Under the pieces are notes generated by a model, which had not been told where the DNA came from, made no database searches, and saw only the letters and a program-made list of their open reading frames with translations. From Deltaproteobacteria bacterium (lineage in GTDB: Bacteria > Desulfobacterota > Deferrisomatia > Deferrisomatales > BM512), in the NCBI GenBank assembly GCA_002869005.1, contig PKTU01000061.1:1-37704 (forward strand): a stretch of 37,704 nt of DNA, written 5' to 3'. The stretch's first letter is position 1; every line of letters begins with the position of its first letter. Below, in pieces: positions 35,324-37,704 of this stretch. The translations under genes were made by a program, and so were the position numbers.

Positions 35324-36199
35324 TTAAAGAATAATCTCTGCGCGTAAATGGTATGGAACCTTAAACAGGTAATCAATGGAGGTGGCTTTCATTATTGTTA
35401 TCGCGGCATGGATGAGCGGCGATAGGCCCCTTCTCTGTGTGAGGTATCTAACCTGATCGGCTGAACGAATGGGGTGGAAGTATATTTTGTAACTGAGCTG
35501 TAAATTACTGCAGAGTGCCTTTAGCGCCTTATCCGTGAAGAGGTTGATGTGGCCGGGGAAGGTTGGAGGCTTTTCTTCGCCGCGAATAAAATCCTGTAGC
35601 TTATAGCGGGCTTTTAGGAGGTGTTCATTAGGAACCTCCAATATTATTTTTGAGCCCGATGGTGAAAGCTCCTTTAGCTGCTTTAGCAATTTGGCCGGAT
35701 AGGCGATGTGCTCTAAGACGTTGTCCAAAAAGAATAATATCCCTTTTCCGCGGCCTGATATGTCTTTGATGAGAGTCGTCAATAGCTCGTCAGCCGCCCC
35801 CTCATATACCCTTAGGCCTCTCTTTCTCATGATGGAGGCAAAGATGCTGTTGGGCTCAATTATATGGTAGTTTAGCTCTGGCTTAAGCTCGGCAATCAAA
35901 GATGCAACAAGCCCAAGTCCTGCGCCGAGCTCAATTATTTCCATATCCTCTTCATGGTTTTGCATAAGCCAACTTGCTTTTTCCCTGGCAACCGGCAAAA
36001 AGAGGTCAATGTTATCTTCATAGTTGAGGTAGGTGCTATTTGTAGCTCCTCCCCCTCCGTCGACCTCCGGCGTATAAGGAATTAGCGCTCCACCTCCGCA
36101 TGCTGGGCATTTAAACCATTCCAGATCCTTCCATTTTATATACGGTTTTAACGGTTTGCGGCTTTTGCAAATCGGGCAGGTTTCAGGTGAATATTTCAT
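35324..36199 (-). CDS. zinc-ribbon class I SAM methyltransferase
   Basis: A 291-residue protein. The N-terminal zinc ribbon is CPIC (about 8-11) and CPAC (about 32-35). The SAM-binding fold has IIELGAGLGLVASL (motif I) and a FFLDNVLEHIAYPAKLL block with SKIILEVPNEH (Methyltransf_23-type). Such proteins often lie in sugar or polysaccharide clusters and may methylate a glycan precursor; the substrate is unknown. AT content rises here compared with the genes to the left. A 7-bp inverted repeat lies just before the ATG. Confidence 0.8.
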   Translation of the reverse strand: MKYSPETCPICKSRKPLKPYIKWKDLEWFKCPACGGGALIPYTPEVDGGGGATNSTYLNYEDNIDLFLPVAREKASWLMQNHEEDMEIIELGAGLGLVASLIAELKPELNYHIIEPNSIFASIMRKRGLRVYEGAADELLTTLIKDISGRGKGILFFLDNVLEHIAYPAKLLKQLKELSPSGSKIILEVPNEHLLKARYKLQDFIRGEEKPPTFPGHINLFTDKALKALCSNLQLSYKIYFHPIRSADQVRYLTQRRGLSPLIHAAITIMKATSIDYLFKVPYHLRAEIIL

Positions 36200-36212
36200 C
36201 GCCGAGGCCTTG

Positions 36213-36229
36213 GCACTCCGAAGGAGTGC
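36213..36229. repeat. perfect 7-bp inverted repeat
   Basis: GCACTCC, then GAA, then GGAGTGC. On the minus-strand transcript it would form a hairpin about 14 nt before the methyltransferase ATG, close to the ribosome-binding region. No T tract follows, so it is not a typical terminator. The rest of the 185-nt gap (36200-36384) is AT-rich without a clear promoter. Confidence 0.5.
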
Positions 36230-36384
36230 ACTGCAAGTTTATATGAGTTGACGAATGGTTTAATGCAAAGAGTTCTTTTATACTCCAATTTCGAGGACGA
36301 GCTTATTATTGCCTATTAACTTGAGTAGGTGTTAGTATAACTTTACTTTAAAAATAGTAAATTACGCCATCCTGACAAGTTGCC

Positions 36385-37287
36385 ATGCCCAAAAGCCTTT
36401 TATCTACTATGGCGGTATTAAAGTTTCTTCGCCCCCATCACTGGGTCAAGAACTTTTTGATTGCGTTGCCTTTGTTGACCTCCCATAGCTTTAATCTAAA
36501 ATCAACTGAAGCTGTTTTATTTGCGTTTGTTGCTTTTTCCTTGGCGGCCTCGGCAGGTTACATAGTAAATGACATCGCAGACGCAAACGCCGATCGTATT
36601 CATGTTGAAAAACGTAAAAGGCTCTTGTCCGCTGGAGGTATATCTGTAGCTGGCGCACTGTTGTTGGCCTTGTTTTTGTGGATTCTTTCTTTTGCGCTTT
36701 CTATATGGTTGGTAAACTGGTCCTGCGCAGGAGTTGTGCTGCTTTATTCTGTCCTTACAATGCTTTACTCTTTGTGGCTTAAACAGCTTCTATTGTTAGA
36801 TATATTTGCGCTTGCAGCCCTTTATTGTATAAGGATTGTTGCCGGTGGACTTGCTATAAATGTTGAATTGTCAAACTGGCTATTGGCATTTGCATTGTTC
36901 TTTTTCAGTAGTTTAGTTTTTTTAAAGCGCTATGTAGAGGTAAGGCAAGCCGTTTCCACTTCAAGCGACTCTCTTGTAAGTAACCGGCGAGCTTACGAAG
37001 TTGCAGATATTAGCGTTTTGCTGTCAGCCGGGCTATCGTCAGGTTATCTGTCGGTGCTCGTTGTTTGCCTGTATATAAATTCAGAGAGGGTTAACAGCCT
37101 TTACGCCAACCCTGAAGCTATCTGGCTCATTGGTATTATAATCTTCTATTGGGTAACCAGAGTATGGTTTTTGGCTGCAAGAGATAAGGTGGAGCAAGAC
37201 CCTGTGTTATTTACCCTCAAAGATCCGGCAAGTTGGATAATCCTTACCCTGGTGGCTGTACTTTTCACGGCGGGAATATGGCATTAG
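36385..37287 (+). CDS. UbiA-family prenyltransferase, DPPR-synthase-like
   Basis: A 300-residue protein with about eight to nine membrane helices. The first Asp-rich motif is NDIADANADR (Asn62-Asp70), followed by KRKRLLSAGGIS. The N-terminus LRPHHWVKNFLIALPLL is typical of decaprenyl-phosphate phosphoribosyltransferase-like members. These transfer a phospho-sugar to a polyprenyl phosphate as a lipid carrier for surface glycans. The exact substrate is inference. The gene is AT-rich. No ribosome-binding site is clear; ATG 36409 is an alternative start. Its end overlaps the next gene by 10 nt. Confidence 0.78.
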   Translation: MPKSLLSTMAVLKFLRPHHWVKNFLIALPLLTSHSFNLKSTEAVLFAFVAFSLAASAGYIVNDIADANADRIHVEKRKRLLSAGGISVAGALLLALFLWILSFALSIWLVNWSCAGVVLLYSVLTMLYSLWLKQLLLLDIFALAALYCIRIVAGGLAINVELSNWLLAFALFFFSSLVFLKRYVEVRQAVSTSSDSLVSNRRAYEVADISVLLSAGLSSGYLSVLVVCLYINSERVNSLYANPEAIWLIGIIIFYWVTRVWFLAARDKVEQDPVLFTLKDPASWIILTLVAVLFTAGIWH

Positions 37288-37704
37288 CCAAAAAGTCCAC
37301 TCCGCTGGTGCTGCCGATATCGAAATTGGTCAACCTGCTTAAAAGATTTGACCAGCTTATCGGACCGTCTTTAAGCAGTTTGATGAAACGCAATCCCTCC
37401 TCCACGCTGCTGAGTTTGGATGAGGTTGAGTCCATACTTGTGATACGCCCCGGTGGCATAGGGGATGCGGTGCTTACCCTGCCGATGATGAATTCGTTGA
37501 GGAGATCTTTTCCCAGAGCCCGGATTGATGTGTTGGCAGAGCGGAGAAACGCTGGTGTATACAGGGTCTGCGAACCCGAGCCGATGCTTTACCTGTATGA
37601 CGTGAACCCGCTTGAAACTTTCAAAACTCTAAAAGCAAAACATTACGACCTCATAATCGACACCGAGCAGTTTCACTACCTCTCCGGCATTTACGCAAAC
37701 TTGT
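37278..37704 (+). CDS. glycosyltransferase family 9 (heptosyltransferase-like), partial
   Basis: An open frame from ATG 37278 runs off the window end (about 142 residues). A hydrophilic lead of about 55 residues is followed by VESILVIRPGGIGDAVLTLP, the nucleotide-sugar-binding start of ADP-heptose:LPS heptosyltransferases (GT9), then RSFPRARIDVLAERRNAG and KHYDLIIDTEQFHYLS. It would transfer heptose or a related sugar to lipopolysaccharide or another glycan. It is coupled to the prenyltransferase by a 10-nt overlap. The C-terminal half is outside the window. Confidence 0.8.
   Translation, partial: MALAKKSTPLVLPISKLVNLLKRFDQLIGPSLSSLMKRNPSSTLLSLDEVESILVIRPGGIGDAVLTLPMMNSLRRSFPRARIDVLAERRNAGVYRVCEPEPMLYLYDVNPLETFKTLKAKHYDLIIDTEQFHYLSGIYANL

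Overview
The window is an intact, gene-dense bacterial chromosomal segment with high GC over most of its length. The gene set points to an anaerobic deltaproteobacterium (Desulfobacterota-like), probably uncultivated. The pointers are gatCAB, two DUF3786 proteins, a DUF1847 protein, a LysR regulator resembling selenium-metabolism regulators, a radical SAM/DUF2344 fusion next to rng, and Gram-negative envelope genes (bamD, surA, nlpD, tatAC, a heptosyltransferase-like gene). The phylum call is inference from gene content only.

Layout, left to right. (1) 1-5.5 kb: tRNA-Val(GAC), tatA/B-tatC, a LysR regulator co-operonic with an Fe-S/DUF3786 protein, prmA, a second DUF3786 protein and an ArsM-like methyltransferase, in alternating orientation. 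(2) 5.6-10.5 kb, plus strand: gatC-gatA-gatB-mtnA-bamD, i.e. tRNA-dependent amidation, methionine salvage and outer-membrane assembly. (3) 10.5-25.5 kb, minus strand: a very compact probable operon nadA-mfd-surA-pdxA-phosphohexomutase-uvrA-zinc-ribbon protein-radical SAM/DUF2344-rng. It puts both the transcription-coupled repair factor (Mfd) and the damage sensor (UvrA) behind one promoter. uvrA is cut exactly between its two ATPase halves by a single in-frame TAG. (4) 25.5-27.4 kb: initiator tRNA-Met with a strong promoter and terminator, then a more AT-rich NucS/DUF91-like nuclease gene whose C-terminus appears frameshifted at an A9 run, and wrbA. (5) 27.4-34 kb, plus strand: surE-pcm-YqaA-like membrane protein-SLOG/TIGR00725-nlpD-rpoS. 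This is the classic surE-pcm-nlpD-rpoS stationary-phase order with two extra genes inserted. It is followed by apt, an NHL-repeat lipoprotein, a DUF3467-like protein and a stand-alone NFACT-R domain protein. (6) 34-37.7 kb: DUF1847, a PilZ protein, then the AT-richer edge of what looks like a surface-polysaccharide locus (zinc-ribbon methyltransferase, UbiA-family prenyltransferase, truncated glycosyltransferase family 9 gene).

Genes are packed with 1-4 nt overlaps. Two convergent pairs share palindromic stop codons, three downstream genes start with TTG inside a TTGA stop-start overlap, and three divergent intergenic regions carry good sigma-70 promoters whose -35 boxes lie only 8-19 bp apart. 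No CRISPR array, insertion sequence or prophage is visible, and no gap between genes exceeds about 200 bp. The two best leads are the amber-split uvrA and the frameshifted NucS-like nuclease. I see no clear candidate for an entirely new multi-gene system.
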